From the NCBI RefSeq assembly GCF_902506195.1, contig NZ_LR732817.1, forward strand, positions 2,695,407 through 2,759,406: 64,000 bases of DNA, written 5' to 3'. Source of the stretch: Citricoccus sp. K5 (GTDB lineage: Bacteria; Actinomycetota; Actinomycetes; Actinomycetales; Micrococcaceae). Made by a program: the position numbers and the translations under genes. Shown here in pieces: positions 34,407-42,810 of the stretch. The notes beneath the pieces are model-generated. The model made no database searches. It was given only the letters and a program-made list of their open reading frames with translations, and was not told the origin of the DNA. Numbering within the stretch: the stretch's first letter is position 1; each line of letters opens with the position of its first letter.

Positions 34407-35435
34407 ATGGCCATGACTCGCCGCATCACCCGCACCGCGCTCACCACCATGACCACCCTCGCTGCCGCAGGACTGTTGCTGACGGGCTGTTCCGGCGGCA
34501 GCCCGAGCGGGACTGACTCCTCGGCTCCCGCCGAGAATGCCGCTGCCGGCACCGAGGAACTGACGCCGGTGACCGTCGGCCTGCTGCCCATCGCAACCTC
34601 GGCCGCCGTCCCCCTGGGCATCGACGAGGGGATCTTCGAGAAACATGGACTCGACGTGACCATCCAGCAGGGCCAGGGCGGCGCGGCCCTCCTGCCGGCC
34701 GTCTCCAGCGGCACGGTCGAGTTCGCCGTCGGGAACCCGCAATCCATCCTGCTGGCCAACAGCCAGGGTCTGGACATCAAGATCATCGCCGGCTACTCGA
34801 CCAGCTACGAGAACGTCGACGACCCAGAGGACCAGGCCCCCAGCGGAGTCATCGCGCTCGAGGAGTCCGGCATCTCCTCCTGGGCGGACCTCGAAGGCAA
34901 GCGCGTGGCCGTCAACACGCTGAACACACAGGGCCACCTGACCATCATGCAGTCCGTGGAGGCGGACGGCGGCGATCCCGAGCAGGTGGAATTCACGGAG
35001 ATCGGGTTCCCGGACCAGTTGGCCCAGCTCGAGCAGGGAAACATCGACGCCGCCTGGATCCCGGAGCCGTTCCTCAGCCAGGGCCGCGCCCAGGAGGGCA
35101 TCCAGTTCATCGGCGACTCACTGCGCGCCATCGACGGGCTGTACTCGATGGTGACCTTCACGAACGGCGACTACGCCGAGGCGAACCCGGAGGTGGTGGC
35201 GGCCTTCCGGGACGCCACCACGGAATCCACCGAGCTGGCCATGGCGGACGAGGACGCCTTCCGGGAGGCCATCGTCGACTACACCGGCATGGACGCCGCG
35301 GTGGTGGACTCGCTCAATCTGGAGTACCTCTCCGGAGAGCTCGACCGCACCATCCTCGAGGACCTCAGCGCCACCGCCCACAAGTTCGGCTTCCTGGACT
35401 CCGAGCCAGACCTAGACCAGACCATCCTGGACTGA
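34407..35435 (+). CDS. NitT/TauT-type ABC substrate-binding lipoprotein (copy 1)
   Basis: 342 residues. Signal peptide with lipobox LLTGC (Cys28), a Ser/Ala-rich spacer, then an SsuA/THI5-like periplasmic-binding fold: TPVTVGLLPIATSAAVPLGIDEGIFEKHGL, GGAALLPAVSSGTVEFAVGNP, LEGKRVAVNTLNTQGHLTIM and GNIDAAWIPEPFL. TAGGAGCC precedes the ATG. No permease or ATPase gene accompanies it. Two relatives occur at 37271 and 38996. In this aromatic-acid neighbourhood an aromatic carboxylate is a likely ligand. Terminated by the hairpin at 35465. Confidence 0.85.
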   Translation: MAMTRRITRTALTTMTTLAAAGLLLTGCSGGSPSGTDSSAPAENAAAGTEELTPVTVGLLPIATSAAVPLGIDEGIFEKHGLDVTIQQGQGGAALLPAVSSGTVEFAVGNPQSILLANSQGLDIKIIAGYSTSYENVDDPEDQAPSGVIALEESGISSWADLEGKRVAVNTLNTQGHLTIMQSVEADGGDPEQVEFTEIGFPDQLAQLEQGNIDAAWIPEPFLSQGRAQEGIQFIGDSLRAIDGLYSMVTFTNGDYAEANPEVVAAFRDATTESTELAMADEDAFREAIVDYTGMDAAVVDSLNLEYLSGELDRTILEDLSATAHKFGFLDSEPDLDQTILD

Positions 35436-35464
35436 ACCCAGGGAACCGCGGGCACCACCCGGAG

Positions 35465-35501
35465 GCGGCCCCGAGCCGGCAGGTTGCCGGCTCGGGGCCG
35501 C
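35465..35501. terminator. Convergent terminator
   Basis: A perfect 17-bp stem (35465-35481 / 35485-35501) with loop GGT separates the binding-protein gene from the stop of the opposite CoA-ligase gene at 35508. Confidence 0.8.
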
Positions 35502-35507
35502 GGACGG

Positions 35508-37064
35508 TCAGCCGAACTGCCGTCGCAGATCCGGCTTGCGGATCTTGCCGGAGGCAGTGCGGGGCATCTCCTCGGTGAACACCACGGACTTGGGGATCTT
35601 GTAGCGGGCCAGCTTGCCGTTGAGATGCCCGATGACCTGCTCCTCGGTCAGCTCGTGCCCCCCACGGACCACGATCACGGCCTTGGGCACCTCACCCCAT
35701 TTCTCGTCCGGGACGCCGATCACGGCCACCGCCGCCACCGCCTCCAGCTGGGAGATCTCCTGCTCCACCTGGGCCGGATAGATGTTCTCGCCGCCGGAGA
35801 TGATCATGTCCTTGAGGCGGTCGGAGATGAACACGAACCCCTCCTCATCCCGGTAGCCCATGTCCCCAGTCTTCAGCCAGCTGCCGTCCTCGGCCTCCAC
35901 GAAGGAATCCCTGGTGGCGTCCTCACGGTTCCAATAGGCCTTGATGACGTTGGGACCCTGGACCTGGATCTCGCCGACCTCGCCGGGAGCGCAGACCTGG
36001 CCCATCGGGTCCACGATCCGCACGAAGGTGTGGAACTGCTGCAGCCCGGAGGAACCCTGCTTGGGCCGGGAGTACCGGGCCGGCAGGGTGGTGGCCCCCG
36101 GGGACGTCTCGGTCATCCCGTAGCCGTTGGTGAAGGACAGCCCCTTCTTCTCGTAGGCCTCCAGCACGCGCAGCGGCACGGCGGAACCGCCACAGGTCAG
36201 GTTGCGCAGCGAGGAGATGTCCGCCGACTCCCAGTCCGGATGCTCGGCCAGCAGTTGGTAGGTGGTCGGCACCCCGGAGATGAAGGTGGCCCGGTACTTC
36301 TCGATCAGCTCGAGGACGCGGCCGGGCTCGAACCGCGGCTCCAGGACCAGGGTGCCGCCCTTGAGCAGGGTCGGCAGCGCGCCCATGCCCAGCGAGGCCA
36401 CGTGGAACATCGGCGCGATCATCAGGGACACCGAGTCGGACATGATGTCCATGTCCGTGATGACGTTGAAGCTGTTCCACGTCAGGTTCCCGTGGGTGAG
36501 CATGGCACCCTTGGGCTTGCCGGTGGTGCCGGAGGTGTAGAGGATGATCGCCAGGTCGTCGAGACCCACGGCCACGTCCGCTCGGACGGGTTCACCGCCG
36601 GCCAGCAGCTGCTCGTAGTCGACCGCCTCCAGGTCCCCGTCCCGGCGCTCGGCCCGCACCGGGGTGCCGTCCTGCACCAGGGCCAGGAGCCCGACGCCGG
36701 TCCCCCGGCTTCCCGCGACCGCCAGCGGCTCCATGGTCGCCGAGGCCAGGAGCACGGTGGAGCCCGAGTCGTTGAGAGCGAAGGTGATCTCCGGAGGCGC
36801 CAGGCGGGTGTTGAGGGGCACGAACACCGCACCGAGAGAGCCGACGGCGAACAGCGCCTCAAGGAACGAGGGGTAGTTCTCGCCGAGGTAGGCCACGCGA
36901 TCACCCTGCCGCACGCCGCGCTGCGAGAGAGCATCCGCCAGCCGGTCGATGCGGACGGCCCAGTCGTCATACGTCAGCTCGCCAGCGGCGCTGATGACGG
37001 CGACGTTCCCGGCGGACTTGATGCGACGGCGGTGGATCCAGTCTCCGATTCCACGGTTGATCAT
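35508..37064 (-). CDS. Acyl-CoA synthetase, CouL-like (hydroxycinnamate-CoA ligase candidate)
   Basis: 518 residues, ANL superfamily: IILYTSGTTGKPKGAML, NGYGMTETSP, LKTGDMGYRDEEGFVFISDRLKDMIISGGENIYP and the catalytic lysine in TASGKIRKPDL (Lys507). It would form an aryl- or acyl-CoA with ATP. AGGAG precedes the ATG. The gene is monocistronic with its own TTGA-N5-TCAA operator at 37144, the same motif that precedes the hydratase, SDR and MFS genes, so it belongs to the same regulon; in Rhodococcus the comparable ligase is CouL. Medium-chain fatty acid activation is the alternative. Confidence 0.8.
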   Translation of the reverse strand: MINRGIGDWIHRRRIKSAGNVAVISAAGELTYDDWAVRIDRLADALSQRGVRQGDRVAYLGENYPSFLEALFAVGSLGAVFVPLNTRLAPPEITFALNDSGSTVLLASATMEPLAVAGSRGTGVGLLALVQDGTPVRAERRDGDLEAVDYEQLLAGGEPVRADVAVGLDDLAIILYTSGTTGKPKGAMLTHGNLTWNSFNVITDMDIMSDSVSLMIAPMFHVASLGMGALPTLLKGGTLVLEPRFEPGRVLELIEKYRATFISGVPTTYQLLAEHPDWESADISSLRNLTCGGSAVPLRVLEAYEKKGLSFTNGYGMTETSPGATTLPARYSRPKQGSSGLQQFHTFVRIVDPMGQVCAPGEVGEIQVQGPNVIKAYWNREDATRDSFVEAEDGSWLKTGDMGYRDEEGFVFISDRLKDMIISGGENIYPAQVEQEISQLEAVAAVAVIGVPDEKWGEVPKAVIVVRGGHELTEEQVIGHLNGKLARYKIPKSVVFTEEMPRTASGKIRKPDLRRQFG

Positions 37065-37143
37065 GCGTTCCTACTCCTCGCGGCGGTATGGCGTGCGGCT
37101 GTTGTGCGGCGGACCACACTCACCCTCATTGTGCGCCATTCCA

Positions 37144-37156
37144 TTGAGTATTTCAA
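37144..37156. promoter_or_regulatory. MarR-type operator, TTGA-N5-TCAA
   Basis: TTGAGTATTTCAA followed by CGATTGTGG, 80 bases upstream of the CoA-ligase start. It matches sites at 43845, 43918 and 44648, and in its flank also 40581. Confidence 0.6.
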
Positions 37157-37195
37157 CGATTGTGGAGAACATTCGTACGACTGGACCCCAGGAAA

Positions 37196-37237
37196 CGACG
37201 CCGGCCCCACCCCGAGGACTGGGCGGGGCCGGCGTCG
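37196..37237. terminator. Hairpin downstream of binding-protein copy 2
   Basis: A perfect 13-bp stem (37196-37208 / 37225-37237) around a 16-base loop, with the recurrent CGACGCCGGC core. It lies 34 bases past the stop of the gene at 37271, read on the minus strand, just ahead of the ligase operator. Confidence 0.7.
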
Positions 37238-37270
37238 CACAACAGCATGAACGGCTCGAGGGGCGCCGGA

Positions 37271-38272
37271 CTACTGGACGATCAGGTCCTCGGTCGCCGG
37301 GATGGCGTCGATCAGGCCCGAATCCAGGGACAGCTCGGCGATCTTCTCGAGGGAGGCGATGTCATGCTCCTGCGGGAAACTCGGCATCGTGAGCTCGTCG
37401 ATCACGTCCTGCTCGAGCGAGGTGTAGCTCGGCAGCACGGCCTTGGCCAGGTCCGGATTGTCCGTGGCGAACTGCTGGGACTCCTTCATCGCGGCGGTGA
37501 ACGCGTCCACCAGCTCCGGGTCCTGCTCGATCTTCTGGTCCGTGGTGAAGTAGGCGGCGATCGAGAGGTCCGGCACGGGCTCGGCGTACTGGCCGTAGAC
37601 GCGCTGGGCGCCGGCGGCCTCGGCCAGGGTCACGAACGGCTCCACTGCGCCGATGGCGTCCACGTTGCCGGCCTCCAGCTGGGCGACCATGTCCGGGAAG
37701 GCCATCTCGACATACTCGATGGACTCCGGGTCCCCGCCCTCCTGCTTCATGCCCTCGGAGATCACGGAATCGTTGATGTTGTTCAGGGTGTTCACGGCGA
37801 TCCGCTTGCCCTCGAGATCGGCCAGGGAAGTCGCGTCGGAGTCCGCCGGGACCATGACGTGGGCGAAGTCGTCCTCACCGTCACCGGTGGTCTGCGGGCC
37901 GGTGGCCACGATCTTCAGCGGCAGGCCGGCGTCGCGCCCGATGATCAGGGAGGTGACGTTGGAGAAGCCGAAGTCCATCTGCCCCGACTGGACGGCCGGC
38001 ACGATCGCGGCACCGCCCTGGGCCAGGGTCAGGGTGACGTCGAGGCCATGCTCCTCGAAGATGCCCTCCTCCACGCCCAGGTAGATCGGGGCGACATCGA
38101 CGATCGGGATGACGCCGACCTCGATGGGGGTCAGCTCGCCAGCCGCGGCCGGTTCGGATCCCTCTGCGGGGGCGGTGGTGGTGCCGTCCCCGGTCGGTGA
38201 CCCCGAACCGCAGGCGGTCAGGGCCAGTAGGGCGGCAGCGCTGACGGCAGCCACGCGAAGTTTCCTCATCAT
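37271..38272 (-). CDS. NitT/TauT-type ABC substrate-binding lipoprotein (copy 2)
   Basis: 333 residues. Lipobox LTAC (Cys21), then the same architecture as copies 1 and 3: TPIEVGVIPIVDVAPIYLGVEEGIFEEHGLDV, GGAAIVPAVQSGQMDFGFSNV, LEGKRIAVNTLNNINDS and GNVDAIGAVEPF. The ligand-facing stretch after the first strand differs from copies 1 and 3, suggesting a different ligand. CAGGAGC precedes the ATG at 38272. The start region is shared with a divergent MarR gene and contains two dyads. No permease or ATPase nearby. Confidence 0.85.
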   Translation of the reverse strand: MMRKLRVAAVSAAALLALTACGSGSPTGDGTTTAPAEGSEPAAAGELTPIEVGVIPIVDVAPIYLGVEEGIFEEHGLDVTLTLAQGGAAIVPAVQSGQMDFGFSNVTSLIIGRDAGLPLKIVATGPQTTGDGEDDFAHVMVPADSDATSLADLEGKRIAVNTLNNINDSVISEGMKQEGGDPESIEYVEMAFPDMVAQLEAGNVDAIGAVEPFVTLAEAAGAQRVYGQYAEPVPDLSIAAYFTTDQKIEQDPELVDAFTAAMKESQQFATDNPDLAKAVLPSYTSLEQDVIDELTMPSFPQEHDIASLEKIAELSLDSGLIDAIPATEDLIVQ

Positions 38273-38384
38273 GATGGTGCTCCTGGAAGGCAATGTGCGA
38301 GATGGCACCGGCCGGGGGTGGACGGATGCCTGTAATGTGAGACACAGCCTAGTCAGCCGTGATCCCGGCAGACAAGAGATTTTC

Positions 38385-38407
38385 ATGATTTTGTCAACAA
38401 TATTGTT
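38385..38407. promoter_or_regulatory. Divergent operator region: degenerate TTGA-N5-TCAA site and AACAATATTGTT dyad
   Basis: 38385-38397 reads ATGATTTTGTCAA, one base off the TTGA-N5-TCAA consensus. It overlaps a perfect 12-bp palindrome AACAATATTGTT at 38396-38407, the only strongly AT-rich stretch between the binding-protein gene and the MarR gene at 38444. It probably serves the local MarR protein. Confidence 0.5.
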
Positions 38408-38443
38408 TGTCACCCAGATCGCGGCGCGTCAGGAGGCTCGACG

Positions 38444-38890
38444 ATGAACGGAACCGAGACCGAACTGGCCCCTCCCCAGGTGTTCCGCAGCCTCGCCGTG
38501 CGCCGCCTGCTGAGCCTGCACGGCCAGCTCTGGACCGAGCACGTCTCCACGGAGAACACGAGCATCCAGTTCGGTCTCCTGCTCTGCCTCGCCCGATCGG
38601 AGTCCGGCCTCAGCCAGACCGAGATCGCCGCCCAGCTCGCCGTGGACAAGGCCTCCCTGACCGAGCTCGTCAGCCGCATGGCCTCACGTGGACTGGTCAG
38701 CGTTCACCGGGACGTCCGGGACGGCCGCCGCCGCGTGGCCACCCTGACAGATGCAGGGCATGAACTGCTTCAGGAGCTGTACGGGCCGGCCCTGGAGGTC
38801 AACCGCCGGCTCTTCACGCCGCTGACCGAGACCGAGTGCGAGCAGTTGATGGGCTTGCTGGAGAGGGTCCTCGCCGAGCACCCTGCCTGA
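38444..38890 (+). CDS. MarR-family transcriptional regulator (first)
   Basis: 148 residues. Winged helix: LARSESGLSQTEIAAQLAVDKASLTELVSRMASRGLV followed by the wing DVRDGRRRVATLTDAGHELL, with flanking dimer helices. AGGAGGCTCGACG is an excellent ribosome site. It is divergent from binding-protein copy 2, with an AT-rich palindrome between them, so autoregulation and control of that gene are likely. MarR proteins in aromatic catabolism sense phenolic acids or their CoA esters. Confidence 0.85.
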   Translation: MNGTETELAPPQVFRSLAVRRLLSLHGQLWTEHVSTENTSIQFGLLLCLARSESGLSQTEIAAQLAVDKASLTELVSRMASRGLVSVHRDVRDGRRRVATLTDAGHELLQELYGPALEVNRRLFTPLTETECEQLMGLLERVLAEHPA

Positions 38891-38914
38891 GGCGGACCAG
38901 GTCAAACCTCACAG

Positions 38915-38960
38915 CACAGCACAGCGCCCCGGACCACACGGTCCGGGGCGCTGTGCTGTG
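38915..38960. terminator. Bidirectional terminator
   Basis: A perfect 21-bp stem (38915-38935 / 38940-38960) with loop ACAC between the convergent stops of the MarR gene (38890) and binding-protein copy 3 (38996). Confidence 0.85.
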
Positions 38961-38995
38961 AACGTGAGGGGCCGGCGTCGGGCCCGCCACAGGCG

Positions 38996-40003
38996 TTACT
39001 GGATGAACAGCTTCGCGGGGTCCGGAGCCTCACCGATGAAGCCGTACTTCACGGCCAGCTCGGCCGTCTTGTTGAGCTGATCGGTGCGGATCTCGCCGCT
39101 GAGCTCTTCCATCTTGAGATTCTGGGCAACCTCTTCCGGCAGGTCGATGAACTCCGGCAGCAGGGCACGGGTGCCCTCCGGGTCCTCCTCAGAGGCGGCC
39201 AGCGCCTCGGTCATCGCGGCCGCGAAGTCCGCCACGACCTCCGGGTTCTCCTCGGCGTAGGCCCCCGAGGTGAAGGTCACCATGGTGGGCATGCCGGGGA
39301 TGGCGTCCTGGAAGGAGTAGCCGACGAGTGCGTTGGCCTCATCGGCGAGCACACTGGTCAGGAACGGCTCCGGCACCCAGATGGCGTCCACATTGCCCTG
39401 CTCCAACTGGGCCGGCATGTCCGGGAACGGCATCTCGTTGAACTCGAGGGCCTCCGGGTCTGCCCCGGCCTCCTCGGCGTCGTTCATGATGGTCAGGTCC
39501 CCCAGGGTCCGCAGGGCGTTGACGGAGGTGACCTTGCCCTCGAGGTCCGCATAGTCCTCGATGCCGCTGTCCGCCCGCGTCACCACCCCGGCGATGTCAT
39601 CGCCCTCGGCCAGCGAGTTGGAGTACCCGGCGGCGATGCGCATGTCCAGGCCTTGATCCACAGCGGTCATCACGGACAGCGGGTTGCCCACGCCGAACGT
39701 GATCTGCTGGTTGGAGACGGCTGGCAGCATGGCGGCACCGGCATTCTGGGTCGAGAGCTCGACCTCGAAGCCGTGCTCCTCGAAGATGCCGTTCTCAATG
39801 CCGTACTGGACGCCCACCGAGGGGGCGATCGGCAGCACGCCGACAGTCACCGGGGTGAGCTCTCCGGAGGCGGCGCCCCCCTCGGAGGCGCCGGCCGACG
39901 TTGAGCCGCCACCCTCACCGGTCGGCGAGCCCGAACCACAGCCGGTGAGGGCCAGGCCCGCCACGGCGGCGGTGGCCATGAGGGATGCGAACTTCTTGTT
40001 CAT
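38996..40003 (-). CDS. NitT/TauT-type ABC substrate-binding lipoprotein (copy 3)
   Basis: 335 residues. Lipobox LTGC (Cys22), Gly/Ser/Ala linker, then TPVTVGVLPIAPSVGVQYGIENGIFEEHGFEV, GAAMLPAVSNQQITFGVGNP, LEGKVTSVNALRTLGDLTIM and GNVDAIWVPEPFL. It is clearly closer to copy 1 than to copy 2. It follows the MaoC gene on the same strand after 63 bases, with a 7-bp hairpin at 40023-40042 in the gap that could tune read-through. Likely delivers a substrate to an ABC permease encoded outside the window. Confidence 0.85.
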   Translation of the reverse strand: MNKKFASLMATAAVAGLALTGCGSGSPTGEGGGSTSAGASEGGAASGELTPVTVGVLPIAPSVGVQYGIENGIFEEHGFEVELSTQNAGAAMLPAVSNQQITFGVGNPLSVMTAVDQGLDMRIAAGYSNSLAEGDDIAGVVTRADSGIEDYADLEGKVTSVNALRTLGDLTIMNDAEEAGADPEALEFNEMPFPDMPAQLEQGNVDAIWVPEPFLTSVLADEANALVGYSFQDAIPGMPTMVTFTSGAYAEENPEVVADFAAAMTEALAASEEDPEGTRALLPEFIDLPEEVAQNLKMEELSGEIRTDQLNKTAELAVKYGFIGEAPDPAKLFIQ

Positions 40004-40066
40004 GGATTTCTCCTGGGTTCGTGCCCGGCGGGGGTGCCGGGCTGCGAGAGCCTGAGTGCGGGTGCC

Positions 40067-40540
40067 TCAGGCGTAGAAGCGGGACAGGAATGTCGCGACG
40101 ACCGCGGGGCGCTCCTGGCCTTCGATCTCGATCGTGCCGTCAGCCACCAGGTGCAGGCCGTTGCCCTTGACCTCGGAGACCTCCTTGACGGTGATCTGCA
40201 TGCGGATGCGGGATCCGACCTTCACCGGGGAGGTGAAGCGGACCTTGTCGAGCCCGTAGTTGACCTTGGTCTTGACGCCGGAGACGTCGAACAGCTCGGA
40301 CCAGAACGGGATGATCAGGGACAGGGTGAGGAAGCCGTGGGCGATCGGGGCACCGAAGGGGCCGTCCTTGGCCCGCTCGGGATCGGTGTGGATCCACTGG
40401 TGGTCATCGGTGGCATCTGCGAAGGTGTCGATCATCTGCTGGGTGACCTCGCGCCACTCGGTGACACCCAGGTCCGTCCCGGCGAGGTTCTTGACCTCGT
40501 CGAAGGGGACGACGGTCTTGGCGGTGGTGGTTTCGCTCAT
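40067..40540 (-). CDS. MaoC-like enoyl-CoA hydratase, CouM-like
   Basis: 157 residues, single hot-dog domain. The (R)-hydratase motif is present: FADATDDHQWIHTDPERA with catalytic Asp46 and His51 (D-x4-H), then GPFGAPIAHGFLTLSL. It would hydrate an enoyl-CoA such as hydroxycinnamoyl-CoA. AAAGGAGAAGAACACC precedes the ATG. Its own copy of the recurrent dyad (40581) lies 41 bases upstream of the start, separating it from the ACAD gene before it. Confidence 0.85.
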   Translation of the reverse strand: MSETTTAKTVVPFDEVKNLAGTDLGVTEWREVTQQMIDTFADATDDHQWIHTDPERAKDGPFGAPIAHGFLTLSLIIPFWSELFDVSGVKTKVNYGLDKVRFTSPVKVGSRIRMQITVKEVSEVKGNGLHLVADGTIEIEGQERPAVVATFLSRFYA

Positions 40541-40580
40541 GGTGTTCTTCTCCTTTGAACTGTGTTCTACATCACAATAG

Positions 40581-40593
40581 TTGGAAAATGCAA
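40581..40593. promoter_or_regulatory. MarR-type operator, variant TTGG-N5-GCAA
   Basis: TTGGAAAATGCAA keeps the 4-5-4 spacing. Read on the minus strand the flank is CCAACTATTGTG, which aligns with TCAACGATTGTG next to the 37144 site. It sits in the hydratase promoter. Confidence 0.5.
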
Positions 40594-40646
40594 TGGTCTC
40601 GGCCGATCAGTGATGAATTCGTGACCGTGTACTCGGGATGGACGGG

Positions 40647-41840
40647 CTAGACGAAGGCGCCGACGCCGGTGATGGCGCGCCCGACGATCAGGGCGTTGAC
40701 CTCATGGGTGCCCTCGTAGGAGTAGACAGCCTCCGCATCCGCGTGGAAACGAGCGACGTCGGTGTCCAGGGTGATGCCGTTGCCGCCGCAGACCTCGCGG
40801 GCCAGCGCCACCGTCTCCCGCAGCCGCAGGGCGGTGAACATCTTGGCCAGTGCCGAGTTCTCGTCCTTGTAGGTGCCGGCAGCCTGCTGTTCGGTCAGCT
40901 GCACCACCATGCCCAGCGAGGCAGTGAGGTTGCCGAGCATCGTCGCCAGCTTCTCCTGGATCAGCTGGAACCCGGCGATCGGCCGGCCGAACTGCTCCCG
41001 CGAGCGGACGTAGCGCAGGGCGGCCTCGAAGGCACCGGCCTGGGCGCCGGTGGCCATCCAGGCGACATCCGAGCGCATGCTGCGCAGGCACCGGCTGACG
41101 TCCTTGAAGGAGTTGATCCCCTGAAGCCGGTCCACCTCCTCCACCCGCACGTCCGTGTAGGTGATGTGCGCGTTCTGCATGATGCGCAGGCTGGCCTTGT
41201 TCCGGATCAGCTCCAGCGTCACGCCCTCGGCCTCACGCGGGACGAGGAAGCACTTGACCTCACCGTCCGCCTCGTCCCGGGCGAAGGTGGCCATCACGTC
41301 CGACTCGAAGGCCCCGCCGATCCAGCGCTTGGCTCCGTTGATCAGCCAGGACCCGTCCTGCTGGCGCCGCGCCGAGGTGGCCAGCCCGCCGGCCACATCC
41401 GAGCCGTGGTCCGGCTCGGTGAGGGCGAAGACACCGGTCAGGGAGTAGTCCACGATCTTCGGATCCAGCTGCGCCACCTGCTCCGCGGAGCCACCCAGCC
41501 GCACCGCGGTGCGGAACAGCCCGGCCTGCGCGTTGAAGTAGGTGCAGACGTTCAGGTCGGTCCGCGCGAGTTCGAAGTTCCGGAAGCCCGTGAGGATGTC
41601 CCGGATGGGCTCGCCGGCAGTCTTCAGTGCCGGCGGGTCCATCAGCTTCAGGTCACGCAGGGGCTGGCGGATCTCGTCCGGGAACGTCGCCGCATCCCAG
41701 TGCTCATTGAGGTACGGCTTGACCTGCTCGTCGAGGACGGTGACCAGTTCCGACAGCACGGACCGCTCGGCCTCGGTGAGGCGCTCGGCGAAGCCATATA
41801 GGTCAGACGGGGTCACAGTCCCGGTCACGGGTTCACGCAT
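40647..41840 (-). CDS. Acyl-CoA dehydrogenase (glutaryl-CoA-dehydrogenase-like subgroup)
   Basis: 397 residues with the ACAD flavin fold: GVFALTEPDHGSDV, NGAKRWIGGAF, REQFGRPIAGFQLIQEKLA, AREVCGGNGI and the catalytic Glu region YSYEGTHEVNALIVGRAITG. The last block resembles the glutaryl-CoA dehydrogenase branch. It would oxidise an acyl-CoA with FAD; in this operon dihydrocinnamoyl-CoA to cinnamoyl-CoA is a reasonable guess. The ATG overlaps the stop of the upstream amidohydrolase gene by 8 bases, so they are coupled. Confidence 0.85.
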   Translation of the reverse strand: MREPVTGTVTPSDLYGFAERLTEAERSVLSELVTVLDEQVKPYLNEHWDAATFPDEIRQPLRDLKLMDPPALKTAGEPIRDILTGFRNFELARTDLNVCTYFNAQAGLFRTAVRLGGSAEQVAQLDPKIVDYSLTGVFALTEPDHGSDVAGGLATSARRQQDGSWLINGAKRWIGGAFESDVMATFARDEADGEVKCFLVPREAEGVTLELIRNKASLRIMQNAHITYTDVRVEEVDRLQGINSFKDVSRCLRSMRSDVAWMATGAQAGAFEAALRYVRSREQFGRPIAGFQLIQEKLATMLGNLTASLGMVVQLTEQQAAGTYKDENSALAKMFTALRLRETVALAREVCGGNGITLDTDVARFHADAEAVYSYEGTHEVNALIVGRAITGVGAFV

Positions 41841-42810
41841 CCTGGGCCCCGGCGGTGGAGGCGGAGCCTGCGGTGGAGCCCAGGCCGAGCAGCCGAACGG
41901 CGTTGTCCTTGAGGATCAGCGGCCGGACCTCGTCCTTCAGGGGCAGGTCCGCGAAGGCCCGCATCCACTTCTCCGCCGTGATGAGCGGGAAGTCGGTACC
42001 GAACAGCACCTTGCGGGACAGCACGTTGTTGGACTGGCGTACGAGCGACTCCGGGAAGTACTTCGGCGACCAGCCCGAGAGGTCGATGTACACGTTCGCC
42101 TTGTGGGTGGCGATCGAGTTCGCCTCGTCCTGCCACGGCACCGAGGGGTGGGCCATGATGATCGGCAGGTTCGGGTGGTCCGCCGCCACCTCGTCCAGCA
42201 ACAGCGGATTCGAGAACTTGAGCTTGATGCCGCGGCCTCCCGGCAGCCCGGCACCCATGCCGTTCTGGCCGGTGTGGAAGATGCACGGCAGCCCGATCTG
42301 CTCGAGCTCGGACCACAGGGGGCGGAACTGCTCGTCCGAGGGGTCGAAGCCCTGGACGGAGGGGTGGAACTTGAAGCCGCGCACCCCCAGCACATCGGCC
42401 TGGCGGCGGGCCTCGATCAGCGCCGCAGGACCCTTCCGGGGGTCCACGGAGCCGAACGGGATCAGCACGTCGTTGTTCCGGGCGCAGCCGGCCACCAGGT
42501 CGTCGATGGAGTTCGGCGCGTGGTCCATCTGGGTGCTGGCATCCACGGTGAAGACCACCGCAGCCATCTTCTGTTCGCGGTAGATCTCACCGATCCGGTC
42601 GATCGAGGGGGTGCGCTCCTCGGCCTTGAAGTACTTCGAGGAGGCTTCCATGACGTCCTCCGGCATGGACACGTGCCCGCAGTCGTCCACTTCCAGGTGC
42701 ACGTGCATGTCGATGGCGGTCACCGCCTCGACGTCCACCCGGCACTCGAAGCGGATGGGATTCCCGCCACTCCCGGTGTTCTCGGCGTTGGCGCTCATGC
42801 CGGCGTTCAC
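41833..42810 (-). CDS. Amidohydrolase-2 family hydrolase, CouO-like
   Basis: About 325 residues. The metal-binding HxH is at AIDMHVHLE (His36, His38), followed by a His in CIFHTGQNG, IIMAHPSVPW and the Asp of LFGTDFPL, the amidohydrolase-2 (ACMSD/LigI/LigJ) set. In Rhodococcus hydroxycinnamate breakdown an enzyme of this superfamily (CouO) cleaves the beta-keto intermediate; the same family also includes ring-acid decarboxylases and hydratases. The GTG at 42810 overlaps the SDR stop by 4 nt; ATG 42798 is an alternative. Coupled on both sides, so it acts with the SDR and ACAD. Confidence 0.8.
   Translation of the reverse strand: MNAGMSANAENTGSGGNPIRFECRVDVEAVTAIDMHVHLEVDDCGHVSMPEDVMEASSKYFKAEERTPSIDRIGEIYREQKMAAVVFTVDASTQMDHAPNSIDDLVAGCARNNDVLIPFGSVDPRKGPAALIEARRQADVLGVRGFKFHPSVQGFDPSDEQFRPLWSELEQIGLPCIFHTGQNGMGAGLPGGRGIKLKFSNPLLLDEVAADHPNLPIIMAHPSVPWQDEANSIATHKANVYIDLSGWSPKYFPESLVRQSNNVLSRKVLFGTDFPLITAEKWMRAFADLPLKDEVRPLILKDNAVRLLGLGSTAGSASTAGAQDA

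Noticed and set aside
35484-37250. 588-residue open frame antisense to the CoA ligase
   Set aside because: No recognisable domain, Gly/His/Arg/Val shadow composition, and the opposite strand has all ANL motifs.
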